From Harmothoe impar (lineage: Eukaryota > Annelida > Polychaeta > Phyllodocida > Polynoidae), in NCBI GenBank assembly GCA_947462335.1, contig OX381710.1, positions 25,761,772-25,825,771 on the forward strand: a stretch of DNA of 64,000 bases. The letters run 5' to 3'. This document shows, one piece after another, positions 11,301-19,485 of this stretch (its first letter is position 1; the number at the start of each line of letters is the position of its first letter). The notes beneath the pieces were generated by a model. The model searched no databases. It had not been told where the DNA came from and worked only from the letters and a program-made list of their open reading frames with translations. The position numbers were made by a program, and so were the translations under genes.

Positions 11301-14300
11301 ATTGGCTGCAGGTCGATTGAGTAATAAACAGTACTTAACTATAGTCCCGTTCCGATACATACTATACTACTATGACAGACGGAGGGACCAGATAGACCTT
11401 AGAAGGAAGGCTCTCTGGATGCCTGTCCTTCCAGCATTACCCGTTAAAGAATATGTAAAACTGAACTCCTACACTCTCTTTCAGCACTCTGCCCAGTTCA
11501 ACATCGGTGTGAGAATGATGGCTATATGACGTCATCGTGTACATGTCGGTGCCCACGTGGTCTGACAGGACAGCGCTGCCACCTGGTTGACACAGACGAA
11601 GGTAAAGATTCAAATTTATTGTAGATCATGTTGAAATATCATAGTAAGAAATCAACAACAATAGAAAAATGTTAAAAAAAGCAAAGCACCTTCAGTTGAA
11701 ATCCTCGAAGCTCAAATTACACAAATGCAACTTATGCTTGAATGTTTCTGCAATTTTGGAATCTTTTGCAAATTGGGGACCTCCCTCCAAGTTGCAAGAG
11801 ATGTAACTAAAACTACCAGGCAATGCTGCTGAAGTTCGAATCCCATGATGCAATTTATGATGCAATTTATGTTTTGGAACCTCAAAATTGTAATAGATGT
11901 AACTACATTGTACAAGCGGGAGGCATAATAACGAATAAGAATCTTATATGATTATGGCCATACTATTATCTAGATATTAGGAAATGCTTCCTTGCGTTAT
12001 ATGGGGAAAGTTTATGCAATTTTGCATTTCTTGAATCAAACAGATTGCCCTGAAACCATGAAAATCAAAAACATTTCCCCCTTTCTCCCTCAGACTGTGG
12101 AGGGGTGATGCATGTTGAGGACGGTACAACACTGGAGGTACGAGGCAGGAGGAGCACCATACCTACCATCCGCACCTGTGTGTGGCTGCTGAAGGTGGGT
12201 GCAAGGGCTGCTAATCTAAAAAATGATAAATGTGTGTGATATTCAGGGTGATATGACTGGAAGGGATCGGGGGAAACGAGGATATTGATGTCGGTGGGGA
12301 AATAGCTTGTGGTGATGGATAAAATAACAAGTTACATTTGAAAAACATGGAGTATGTATGCAAGAAAAGCCGACGTGTGTCTATATCATAGTGGGAATTA
12401 ACATTTTAACGTGCAATTTGTAGGATGGTCGCACAACCTATGGGAGCCTATTTAGATATCAGACCCATGATTGGGCGAGGAGAGGGTAAAGGGATATTTG
12501 AAACGTGGAAATATTGATGGCCTCATCACCATGCCATTCGCCAGAGGCTAAACAGCATTGCCCCAGTAATGTAAAACACATTGATCTAAAAACATTGAGC
12601 TTCTGGCCATGATAGTTTGACCTAAGCTATAAATCAAGTTGTTATTTCCCACAGGGTGCTCCAGGAACACAGATTACTCTCAGGCTCAATTCCACCAACC
12701 TCTATAAGGATGATTATGACAGTTGTCTGGATGAATTGGAAGTCAGGTACCACAGTATAGGTGTCCCGGAGGGCTACAGGTAAGTTTATAAAGGGTATAT
12801 CTATAGTGATTTAAAGCTCCTATATTTCCCCCCATGCTGAACTCTACGTTCATTGTCAGTGATCGTGGTAAATTATTTTCTATGAAAATACTCATCTGAA
12901 ACCAACCTGTAGTGAAAATGCCAGTAAGGGAGACTATCACTTAAAGCTATCTTTAAATACGGAATCAAGTAAGAAAGTCCTCCTGTAGGAGACCCATCTA
13001 GTATGAAGGTATGGTTAATGCATATAAATCAAGCGTATTGTATCTGTATTTATATTTGTACCCCCCCCCCTCTGATGTCACAAAACTAGTATTGGTATGG
13101 TCAATTACAACCTCAAGGTCGGGGTGAGAACAATTATGGTTGTTGAAAAGTTGCCTGGAAAACTGCCCAAGCCGCCGGAAAATCCTCTGCAGCAACCCAG
13201 TTCATGAAAATTTAATTTCCAAAGTCAATATCTAAGTCACCTTTGCAGATTGTGCAAGAACAACAAGGGCAGTGTTCGTTTCCGGTCTGTAGACAACAAC
13301 ATCATGCTTCACTTTGACACCGATGGCACAAATCCAGATACTGGGTTCTCAGCCACCGTGTCTGTCCGTCCACAAAAAGGTAGGCCATCTCCAAATGTAT
13401 CATACTTTCAGCAAGGGCCCTCCTCTCAGCGCTATTTACAAGGGCCTGCTAATACACTTAGTCTACATCCTCTATTTTGGATACCATTTAAGTCATTTAC
13501 CTGCCACAAATTACCTCCATAAGAAAAATAAAATGGTGGTTTGCTTTTTCCCATTTTTCTATCTTTGTACTTTATAAAAGGCAGTATAACCACCTCTAGG
13601 ACGTACAGAAAATGGTGTGCTGAGATTACACCAACCTGTTGCTATATACCTACTGCTCTGTACTTACAGACTGTATGTCGTCACCGTGTCAGAATGCCGG
13701 TGTGTGTGAGGACGTGCCTGCCATTGGGACATACGTGTGTACCTGCCAACGCAACTGGCTCGGCAAGAACTGTGACGTGCCCATAGGTAAAATTAATTCT
13801 TATTTATTCTTGTAAATAGTGTCAGAGCTCGAAAACACACTCTGATGGAGCAAGGGGTATACATCCCAACAGCTTAAAGTATACATTTCAATACTACAAT
13901 AGAGCAGATGTCAGTCATCAGCAGGCCTCACATACTTATTCGATCCCTTTCCAGTTTTCACAAATCAGGCCAACACATTCACTATAGATCAGGGTGGCAG
14001 TATTAGATCCTTCTAAATGTAATTAACTATAATCATAGGGTTTTGTATTGAAGCACTTCCTAAATAGTGTATACAGCATGTGTAAACCTACTTGTATAAT
14101 GCTGCAGTGGACGGGTCATGGTCGGCCTGGACAGCGTGGAGTACATGTGTGGCAGAGTGTGGCCACTCTACCCGTACACGTAGCTGCACCAACCCCCGTC
14201 CTGTTAACGGGGGCCGCTCGTGTACGGGACCCACAGCTCAGACCCGCAGGTGCACCTCTGACGGGTGTTCAAGTGAGTAACATTACAAGCTGGAAATAAC

Positions 14301-17300
14301 CCATCTTGTATTCTCTCACCCATGCTGTTCAACTCTTTTTCTCTCATCCAATCTTTTTAATTTTCCCTTATCCAAGCTATGGGTTCACCTCTCACCCATA
14401 AATACTGTTTAACTCTCTCTTTCTATCCCTCATGATGTTTAACTATGTCTCTATATCAACCAAGTATCTGTATTCTACAATATTGTAATCTAAAGGTGAT
14501 CTCTATTGTGAACTAGGTACACGTGGCTCACAATGTGTATCAACAGGAAACACTGTTTAAACATTTATCTTCTAAATATGAAGCTGGATTGTTTGTATGC
14601 ATGAGAAATTAAACTTCAGATAAACAATTGTTATCGGTATGTTTGCACAAGCAAATAACACATAATGGAACCACTGTTCTGCTATAAAAATGTACGTACA
14701 GAATTTATGTTTTGACCCAGCATCTGTCTGAAATCATAAAACTCAAATGAGGCTCAGGAGGCAGATGCTACATGGAACCGAGATCGGTATGGGTATAATT
14801 AACCCTCCCAGACTGCGTTCTGCCCCATAGGGTTTCTCAGCTCAGATATATCTTCACTACCAATGTTTATATTGCAGAACTATTCTCGTGTGACTTCGGG
14901 ACAAAGCAGTTCCCGGATGACTGTGGACTCATTCCCGGCGACTCTCGCTCCTACCCTCTAAAGTGGGAGATGAACAGTGGCAAGACGCCGTCCTCTAAAA
15001 CGGGGCCGGATGGGGGACATTCCACAGGGAGCAGGTCCGATATGTACCTGTACCTGGAGGCCAGTACAGGACAGAAGTACCAGCAAGCTGTGTAAGTACA
15101 CATGTACAGAAGTAGCAGCAGGCTGTGTAAGTACACATGTACAGAAGTAGCAGCAGGCTGTGAAAGTACACATGTACAGAAGTAGCAGCAGGCTGTGTTA
15201 GTACACAAGTACAGAAGTAGCAGCAGGCTGTGTAAGCATGTACAGAAGTAGCAGCAGGCTGTGTTAGTACACAAGTACAGAAGTAGCAGCAGGCTGTGTA
15301 AGCATGTACAGAAGTAGCAGCAAGCTGTGTAAGTACACATGTACAGAAGTAGCAGCAGGCTGTGTAAGTACACATGTATAGAAGTAGCAGCAGGCTGTGT
15401 AAGTACACGTGTACAGAAGTAGCAGCAGGCCGTGTAAGTACACGTGTATAGAAGTAGCAGCAGGCTGTGTAAGTACACATGTACAGAAGTAGCAGCAGGC
15501 TGTGTTAGTACACAAGTACAGAAGTAGCAGCAGGCTGTGTAAGCATGTACAGAAGTAGCAGCAGGCTGTGTAAGTACACGTGTACAGAAGTAGCAGCAGG
15601 CTGTGTAAGTACACGTGTACAGAAGTAGCAGCAGGCTGTGTTAGTACACAAGTACAGAAGTAGCAGCAGGCTGTGTAAGTACACATGTACAGAAGTAGCA
15701 GCAGGCGGTGTAAGTACACGTGTACAGAAGTAGCAGCAGGCTGTGTAAGTACACATGTCCAGAAGTAGCAGCAGGCTGTGTAACTACACGTGTACAGAAG
15801 TAGCAGTAGGCTGTGTAAGTACACATGTCCAGAAGTAGCAACATGCTGTATAAGTACACATGTACAGAAGTAGCAGCAGACTGTGTAAGTACACATGTAC
15901 AGAAGTAGCAGCAGGCTGTGTAAGTACACGTGTATAGAAGTAGCAGCAGGCTGTGTAAGTACACATGTATAGAAGTAGCAGCAGGCTGTGTAAGTACACG
16001 TGTACAGAAGTAGCAGCAGGCCGTGTAAGTACACGTGTATAGAAGTAGCAGCAGGCTGTGTAAGTACACGTGTACAGAAGTAGCAGCAGGCGGTGTAAGT
16101 ACACGTGTACAGAAGTAGCAGCAGGCTGTATGAGTACACATGTATAGAAGTAGCAGCAGGCTGTGTAAGTACACGTGTACAGAAGTAGCAGCAGGCTGTG
16201 TAAGTACACGTGTACAGAAGTAGAAGTAAGTACAGAGGTGTATACAGAAGTGTTTTTCCTTTCAATTCCAATTATATTCCCTGCATGCTTTGCCATCTGA
16301 TATAATGTCTACATTCTATATAATAAATCACCTTCTGTCTACTTGCAGGGTCTGGTATGATGTGCAGGAGGAAGAGGGCCAGTACTGCCTGGAGTTCTTC
16401 TACAGCCTGTATGGGCCTTACATCGGTGCCATGTCCGTGGTGGGAGAGGGACCCAACAATGCCCAGCCCGTCACGTTGTGGCAGCGGAGTGGTAACAGGG
16501 GCAAAGGGTGGAGGTCAGCTCATGTCAGCATCAACCTGAGACCAGGGGTTAAGGTAGGCTGGGATGAGCAGACACTAAAAGTTTTTTGTGTGTCTGATGG
16601 CTCCGGTTTGGGGCCATTCTTACACTGTAAGAATCTAATGTATAGATGAGCAGTAGAATCTACTGTAGTTTTGCAGTATATATCATAGTATTAGTGAACA
16701 TGGACAGTAGAATATACTGTTGGTTTACAGTACACAAGGACGTTTCTTTGGTTTCACTATCTAAAGTACAGGGTCGTGGTTAAGAGATCACATACCCAGC
16801 TGATATAGGACATTATTTTATGTCAAAATAATGTTTTTAACGTTATACAACAACCAGATGACATTAATATTTTCACCGAAATTAGTTCTGATAACCACTT
16901 TAATCAGTCTCCCCTCTGTGTGTAATGTTGAGCTAGGGTTGATAGTGGATTACAAAAACGAGAGTATCAATAATTGTATGCTGCCTTTTTATACTGCGTT
17001 TTCAGCTGGGTTTCATGGCAACGCGGGGTACAACATACCAGGGTGACATTGGGCTAGATGACATTAGCCTTAGCCCCGGCAGCTGTAAAGAATGGAAAGG
17101 AATCTACACGCACAGCAAAGGTAATGTCGTTTGTATCCGTGTAACACTCCAACTGTGTCCAATCCATTTGTAACATGTTAACCATGAAGCCATACCAATG
17201 ATATACATGAATGGCGCAACAGCGGTATTATGATGTCATCCTTGAGCAGTCTAGCAAGGCCTTAAAAATTCTGTTCAGTCATTCTGACTGCCCCCCCCCC

Positions 17301-17755
17301 CCTAACTAAGAGTATTATTTGGTCCTTTTCGGAAAAGGGTCAGGGCCAGAAAAGTGTGAGTTATTGGTAAAATGTACCAAATTGACTAAATCACAATATA
17401 GGTTGGTTAAAAAGACAACCTACCTACCTTATATTATTTCTTTTGATCATATTACTCAACATTTATTTCCTTGGCCTTAGTAAATGTTATAATGTTGACC
17501 CAATCTAGATGTCTACTAATTAGATTCTACCTATCTGTTGCTTTGATATCCTCCACCATGTTTGTCCCCACAGGTTGCCAGTACAAGGGTAAGAAGACGG
17601 CGCCTGGTTCCTTTGTGTACAAGGAGGGGTGTGAGGAGAGGACATGCTTCTGTAACCAGGACGGCAAGGCTGACTGTCCCTCAGGTCCTATCAGTGATGC
17701 CTGCACTTCAAAGGACTATCTATATGACATGGACAGTAATAATATCGGATATTAA
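466..17755 (+). CDS. secreted astacin-type metalloprotease with EGF, CUB, EGF, TSP1, MAM and Cys-rich tail (3' part of gene, 12 exons)
   Basis: Seen: exons 466-660, 917-1043, 11485-11601, 12094-12194, 12655-12779, 13249-13379, 13670-13786, 14108-14272, 14878-15091, 16349-16553, 17006-17120 and 17574-17755. All have AG/GT borders and matching phases, and together make 1,794 nt (598 codons) with one stop, TAA at 17753-17755. The catalytic core has the zinc motif HELGHAVGLWHE and the Met-turn SVMHY. Established: astacins are secreted or membrane-linked zinc endopeptidases, and the added EGF, CUB, TSP1 and MAM modules bind matrix, calcium or partner proteins. Inference: a matrix or developmental protease; the substrate is unknown. 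The signal peptide, propeptide and N-terminal half of the protease lie upstream of the window. No transmembrane segment follows the MAM module, so secretion is likely. Most module borders are phase 1, as expected for shuffled extracellular domains. A 9.5-kb mobile element sits in intron 2 without disturbing the frame. Confidence 0.93.
917..1043 (+). CDS. exon: astacin C-terminal part
   Basis: Follows TTTCAG and encodes FSKNNRPTLRTLDP and IGWHSSLSHYDVMSISTLYSC, the typical end of an astacin domain with its last cysteine. The donor is CAG|GTAGGG, phase 1. The codon is completed by exon 3, more than 10 kb downstream on the far side of element E1. Confidence 0.9.
1258..1587. mobile_element. MITE with 3-bp TTA target duplication
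   Basis: Terminal inverted repeats start GGGAGTGGTCATTTTTTAAC and are flanked by TTA at 1255-1257 and 1588-1590. The 3-bp TWA duplication is that of PIF/Harbinger elements. The inside is G-rich, with repeated GGACCAAAAAAATTTGGACCCC palindromes, and has no gene. It lies in intron 2 of the astacin gene. Confidence 0.7.
1895..2354 (+). repeat. left terminal inverted repeat of E1, array of promoter-like motifs
   Basis: The outer ~105 bp is near-identical to the three other ends in this window. Inside follow repeats of AGCCAATCAGAGGCC (CCAAT box), GGTCACGTGACC (palindromic E-box), ACCGGAAGTGACGTCA (ETS site fused to a CRE) and CTACTTAGGGGA spacers, ending in a GAAGAAGAAG run. The pairing with the right end is imperfect inside because the motif arrays have rearranged. 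Confidence 0.9.
2548..2553 (-). terminator. polyadenylation signal for the E1 polymerase gene
   Basis: AATAAA on the - strand 12 bp after the polymerase stop codon at 2566, in an AT-rich stretch between the gene end and the left TIR. Confidence 0.5.
2566..6693 (-). pseudogene. protein-primed family B DNA polymerase (pPolB), interrupted by one in-frame TAG
   Basis: What it is: a 1,375-codon frame on the - strand read from ATG 6693-6691. It has an N-terminal C2H2-like finger (YVCEKCFKMFKRAYNHERH), a second CxxC...H finger near residue 350, then exonuclease motifs: Exo I AFDFEAFF near 412, Exo II GFNSGRYDLN near 550, Exo III YNNKDVKPF near 683. Polymerase motifs are A LGLDANSLYL near 790, B MGNATYGKT near 1094 and C MDTDSLYM near 1194. 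Established: this motif set and the FHGC-type element near 875 are those of Polinton-type pPolB, which starts DNA synthesis from a terminal protein. Odd: codon 885 is TAG (4039-4041), in frame with coding-like sequence on both sides. The first product would keep the exonuclease and motif A but lose B and C. No second ATG at the usual distance rescues the C-terminal half. Neighbours: the PC4-like gene lies just upstream on the same strand. Readthrough cannot be excluded, but a nonsense mutation is simplest. Confidence 0.9.
6730..6830. repeat. CTAT / CTGT microsatellite
   Basis: Runs of CTAT then CTGT tetranucleotides fill the spacer between the polymerase start and the end of the PC4-like gene. 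No gene here; the polymerase promoter would have to lie in or near this tract. Confidence 0.85.
6883..8490 (-). CDS. low-complexity nuclear protein with C-terminal PC4-like ssDNA-binding domains
   Basis: 535 residues from ATG 8490-8488, chosen because the longer frame begins at a non-ATG codon and the TATA box lies 60 bp upstream of this ATG. Order: Ser/Thr tract (~50-90), Ala/Pro/Thr tract (~105-165), Glu then Gln runs (~230-245), a basic stretch PTKKRKIQ (~366) that looks like a nuclear localisation signal, then two related segments. Segment 1 (~387-461) includes KRVHFTADALRELIARI. Segment 2 (~470-535) includes YYSGKNLVHVRKYE and GVTLSARALKEL. Segment 2 fits the PC4/p15 coactivator fold (strand, GK-x-x-V-x-(I/V)-R-x-Y, G-(V/I)-(S/T)-L). 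Established: PC4 domains bind single-stranded DNA and melted promoters. Inference: a single-strand-binding partner for the pPolB gene next to it, or a transcription factor for the element. Segment 1 as a PC4 repeat is less certain. Confidence 0.72.
8549..8556 (-). promoter_or_regulatory. TATA box of the PC4-like gene
   Basis: TATATAAG on the - strand, 59 bp upstream of the ATG at 8490. This leaves room for a start site about 30 bp downstream of the box. Confidence 0.6.
8570..9445. promoter_or_regulatory. intergenic promoter region of E1 with duplicated modules
   Basis: Between the divergent PC4-like and Death-domain genes. A block of about 165 bp, GTTTTCAGCTGGATCCC...GAGCTAAGCCGCTTACC...AGCTGTATAAAG, occurs twice (8658-8764 and 8829-8925), with partial copies near 8573 and 9299. 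Each full copy carries a + strand TATAAAG (8758-8764, 8919-8925). A further module, GTGTATACAAAAAAAAAACT then ACAGGAGGCG near 8955, recurs four times in E2 upstream of its alanine-rich gene. GC-rich palindromes (GGCCGGC) are frequent. Confidence 0.6.
9439..9446 (+). promoter_or_regulatory. TATA box of the Death-domain gene
   Basis: TATAAAAA, 125 bp before the ATG at 9564. The intervening leader contains an (ACC)n/(GCC)n triplet run at 9497-9550. Confidence 0.5.
9564..10313 (+). CDS. protein with two Death domains carried by E1
   Basis: 249 residues, no visible intron, good ATG context (GAGATGG). After a ~50-residue polar N-terminus come two helical modules with the Death-domain pattern. DD1 (~54-132) has LLRQLGKELSGCWRELGSSL, then MFRVWW and LLAQWM. 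DD2 (~152-238) has HLGTLGRRLGSRWKEVGDHL, LSPERLDKIAEECEY, VLKMWQDE and ELLRVL. Established: Death domains (FADD, TRADD, MyD88 and others) pair with each other in apoptosis and innate immune receptor complexes. Inference: with no enzyme or other signalling domain, it could act as an adaptor or decoy that dampens host cell death, as some viral DD/DED proteins do. The alternative is a recently captured host gene with no role. Frame intact, unlike the polymerase. Confidence 0.85.
   Translation: MAQAIPLSSSPSLPGAPEKKLMRLDDVRRGARQQTDDGETRQVGQRRLAYSDALLRQLGKELSGCWRELGSSLKVSAARMDALVERSVKTPEELCTAMFRVWWGETPHRHRWGELGRVFTRIRRMELLAQWMALLHRQGLDFENPDSRAMHKHLGTLGRRLGSRWKEVGDHLKLSPERLDKIAEECEYGGSPAEWAFRVLKMWQDEADGAGGTPFELLRVLTEDMGKFGLGIAILLDFIKQETTRTTDM
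10471..10512. repeat. 42-bp perfect palindrome
   Basis: Two 20-bp arms beginning AGAGACACGCTTCTTCCTCT around a central CG. As RNA it would form one long stem. It lies about 880 bp from the right end of E1, where E2 has a 14-bp stem at a similar distance from its left end. Confidence 0.9.
10586..10736. repeat. C-rich tract (G-rich on the - strand)
   Basis: Runs of five to twelve C interrupted by T, with two copies of CCCCATGCATC(C/T)(T/A)AAAAG. The - strand could form G-quadruplexes. E2 has the matching G-rich tract with GATGCATGGGG on its + strand near its left end. Confidence 0.85.
10951..11371 (-). repeat. right terminal inverted repeat of E1
   Basis: Reverse complement of the left repeat, with the same order of CCAAT, CACGTG, GGAAGTGACGTCA and CTTCTTCTTC units and small insertions and deletions between arms. 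It ends CTATACTACT at 11371, followed by the ATGACA duplication. Confidence 0.9.
11485..11601 (+). CDS. exon: EGF-like module 1
   Basis: Begins after TTTCAG just downstream of E1 and is read in phase 1. It supplies CPVQHRCENDG, then CTCRCPRGLTGQRC, with the six-cysteine EGF spacing, directly after the astacin domain as in many metazoan astacins. Ends GAAG|GTAAAG. The open frame starting at 11302 that overlaps it is a shadow in another frame. Confidence 0.88.
12094..12194 (+). CDS. exon: CUB module, first part
   Basis: After CCCTCAG the frame gives DCGGVMHVEDG and RTCVWLLK, the first disulphide pair and strand pattern of a CUB domain. Phase 1 in, phase 0 out at GAAG|GTGGGT. Confidence 0.88.
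12655..12779 (+). CDS. exon: CUB module, middle part
   Basis: After CCCACAG the frame gives GAPGTQITLRLNSTN and DSCLDELEVRY, carrying the third CUB cysteine and an acidic patch typical of the calcium-binding face. Phase 0 in, phase 2 out at ACAG|GTAAGT. Confidence 0.88.
13249..13379 (+). CDS. exon: CUB module, last part
   Basis: After TTTGCAG the frame gives LCKNNKGSVRFRSVDN, then NIMLHFDTDGTNPDTGFSAT, which matches the fourth cysteine and the F-x-(S/T)-D...GF-x-A end of CUB domains. Phase 2 in, phase 1 out at AAAG|GTAGGC. Confidence 0.88.
13670..13786 (+). CDS. exon: EGF-like module 2
   Basis: After CTTACAG it encodes CMSSPCQNAGVCEDV and YVCTCQRNWLGKNC, a classical six-cysteine EGF. Phase 1 on both sides, ending CATAG|GTAAAA. 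Confidence 0.9.
   Translation, partial: TVCRHRVRMPVCVRTCLPLGHTCVPANATGSARTVTCP
14108..14272 (+). CDS. exon: thrombospondin type 1 repeat
   Basis: After CTGCAG it encodes DGSWSAWTAWSTCVAECG, then TRTRSC and RRCTSDGC: the WxxWxxWxxC motif, the R-x-R-x-C strand and six cysteines of TSP1. Phase 1 on both sides, donor TTCAA|GTGAGT. Confidence 0.92.
14878..15091 (+). CDS. exon: MAM module, first part
   Basis: After TTGCAG it encodes LFSCDFG, DDCGL and TGPDGGHSTGSRSDMYLYLE, with the two first cysteines and the TGP...H-T-G...Y-x-Y-x-E pattern of MAM domains. It ends GCTGT|GTAAGT, phase 2. The donor is the first of about 32 copies in the 35-bp minisatellite that follows. Reading past it meets TAA at once. 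Confidence 0.9.
15092..16222. repeat. 35-bp minisatellite containing a 5' splice site
   Basis: About 32 copies of a unit composed of exon-like bases (ACAGAAGTAGCAGCAGGCTGT) followed by donor and intron bases (GTAAGTACACATGT). Shorter 30-bp units (GTAAGCATG) and donor-damaged units (GTTAGT) occur. It starts exactly at the real donor of the MAM exon and derives from that exon-intron border. The long open frames on the - strand here are artefacts of the repeat. Confidence 0.95.
16349..16553 (+). CDS. exon: MAM module, middle part
   Basis: After ACTTGCAG it encodes YCLEFFYSLYGPYIGAM and TLWQRSGNRGKGWRSAHV, the third MAM cysteine and the central strands. Phase 2 in, phase 0 out at TTAAG|GTAGGC. 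Confidence 0.9.
17006..17120 (+). CDS. exon: MAM module, last part
   Basis: After TTTTCAG it encodes LGFMATRGTTYQGDIGLDDI, then SPGSC, the D-I-x-L-D-D-I and final cysteine of MAM. Phase 0 in, phase 1 out at AAAG|GTAATG. Confidence 0.88.
17574..17755 (+). CDS. terminal exon: short Cys-rich domain and stop
   Basis: After CCCACAG it encodes CQYKGKKTAPGSFVYKEGC, then CFCNQDGKADCP and C, a spacing that resembles a short VWC-like fold. It ends in DSNNIGY and TAA. No transmembrane helix or GPI signal follows. Confidence 0.85.
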
Positions 17756-17788
17756 AAACAGCATAAGCGGAGCTCACTGAATACTGCC

Positions 17789-17794
17789 AATAAA
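17789..17794 (+). terminator. polyadenylation signal AATAAA
   Basis: AATAAA 33 bp after the stop codon of the astacin gene. It is the nearest canonical signal; later AT-rich sites could also be used. Confidence 0.55.
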
Positions 17795-19485
17795 AGAACA
17801 ATTGCCAAGTAGCAAGTAATCTTTTAAAAGTGAAGTAATACGAGGGAGCCAATCTGATGAAAAATATGTTGCAAAGACAGTGAGCACTTCAAGATGGTGT
17901 CATTCTAAATTGGATTCTTAAGACAATTCATCATCTTGAATTTTTTATGAGGACATGCATTGAATACCAGATCCAAAGGTTTGTGTTTTTGACACTAACC
18001 TAAACAGTTAATGTTTGCCGTCTTTGTGGTGTAATGCCAGTTAATAGAATTGACAGATTTTCAGTGGATGCAGCTGCGATGGTTCACTTCAGAAAGATGA
18101 CACATTGTAATCTGCTGGTAGTATAATAGATTTTGTCAAAAGGATGTTGTGATTATCACCCCTGTTGCATTTACGTATTATAGGATTTCGAAGGGGAAGG
18201 TTAAATAACAGTACAGATGTTGCAGGCAACAAATAGTTACATAGAGAGTTTACAAAGTGAGCTCTGATATGGGACCGTCCTATGCCAGAGTATTATAGGT
18301 CATGACACCTACATGGTGATATATTACTGATAAAATTGATATTACATAACTGCTGTGGAGTTACTAATTTATATTTTGTGACAATTATAGCTATTGTATA
18401 GCTGACATAAGTACCTAACCTAAACGGCGGTATTGTGTATTCTATGTACCTCTGTACACATTGTCGTCATGTACATTGTATTAAGCATTCGGCAATTGTC
18501 TTCATGTTACTCTTGCAGTGTGTGAACCCACTAGCTGGCAGGAGTGAAGATCTTAATTATAACATCACTACCCATGTATACTCTGATAATTCTATCACTG
18601 ATCATTGATGACACAATCTACTTTCTGACGCTATAATGGTTAATGTTGTCTTTAAATAGGGAGTTATTAATGATAAAAATGTGATATGGTACGTGGTCGT
18701 ATCTGCAGAGGAAAGAAAACAGTAAATAAATATATTTACACAATTATCATCAATTGTTTAGCTGGTTATTTGAATCATTCACTTATAGGCTCATGTACGG
18801 TGTAGGCAATAGTTCAGAAGATTAATATGGCCAGGTTGAGGCAAATTATCAAGTCAAAGGCCAGGCTTTAAATTGTAGCCCCCGAAAGTTGTTGTGCAAG
18901 CAGTCGAGGGGGGGGGCGGGGTCTGTCTAGCTCTGACATATGACCTTGGAGGTTATGTGAACTGACCACAGGACCTTTAGGACCTCCCTGAGAGACCTAC
19001 ATATTGTTAAATACCCTTTGCAGCTTTATCAATTAGCCTGGCCTTTTTCGGCCTTGCTTAATCATCCTGTCTGGAGTTATTACCTGTGAAACACTAATTT
19101 GTACAACTTGAAGGGTCTCCAAAGCAACGCATAAAGGCCAGGTCTGTACAAGACATGCCTTGGTTGTAGCCATACCTTACAGGCAAAGGTATTGTCACCG
19201 TCATACATGACATCTGGTGATTTTACGACCAGACCTTAAATCACGTAATAAGGCCCCATGTACATATAATAGGCCCAGGGCTGGGTCCAACCTGGGATAT
19301 TGATTACTGAGAGAAGCCATCCTGATTACGTCTGACTCAGCACCAAAGTCAACGACCATCTCCACATGACTTATGGCCACTCCGACTCCCATAGCACGTC
19401 AGACAGATGTGTAGGACATACTGTCAACTCTAATACAAATGTACATCTAATGCCACTCCAATTATATGATAGGCATTCATACACA
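17795..19485. other. intergenic host DNA, no gene recognised
   Basis: AT-rich, with no ORF of coding character on either strand. A G run at 18909-18920 is the only marked feature. Confidence 0.6.

Larger units (their letters stand above)
1895..11371. mobile_element. E1: complete 9.5-kb Polinton-like element with pPolB, PC4-like and Death-domain genes
   Basis: Seen: both ends start AGTAGTATAGTATG as inverted repeats, flanked by the perfect 6-bp direct repeat ATGACA (1889-1894 and 11372-11377). Inside are a protein-primed-type DNA polymerase gene and a PC4-like gene on the - strand, and a Death-domain gene on the + strand with a shared intergenic promoter region. Established: Polinton/Maverick elements have long TIRs starting with AG, make 6-bp duplications and carry pPolB. 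They are usually 15-25 kb and also encode an integrase, FtsK/A32-like ATPase, protease and capsid proteins. None of those is visible here. Inference: a reduced or distinct branch of the family, moved by an integrase supplied in trans. The one in-frame stop in the polymerase suggests this copy is recently inactivated. Confidence 0.9.
1044..11484 (+). other. intron 2 of the astacin gene, enlarged by mobile DNA
   Basis: This phase-1 intron carries a MITE (1258-1587) and the whole of element E1 (1895-11371). The remaining host sequence (1044-1257, 1588-1894, 11372-11484) shows no other gene. Exon 3 starts only 113 bp after the right end of E1, close to a branch-point and polypyrimidine region that remains intact. 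Confidence 0.85.

Noticed and set aside
14951..16296. Several long Leu/Cys/Tyr-rich frames on the - strand
   Set aside because: They follow the 35-bp intronic minisatellite through three shifted frames (35 is not a multiple of 3) and run antisense to a true exon border.
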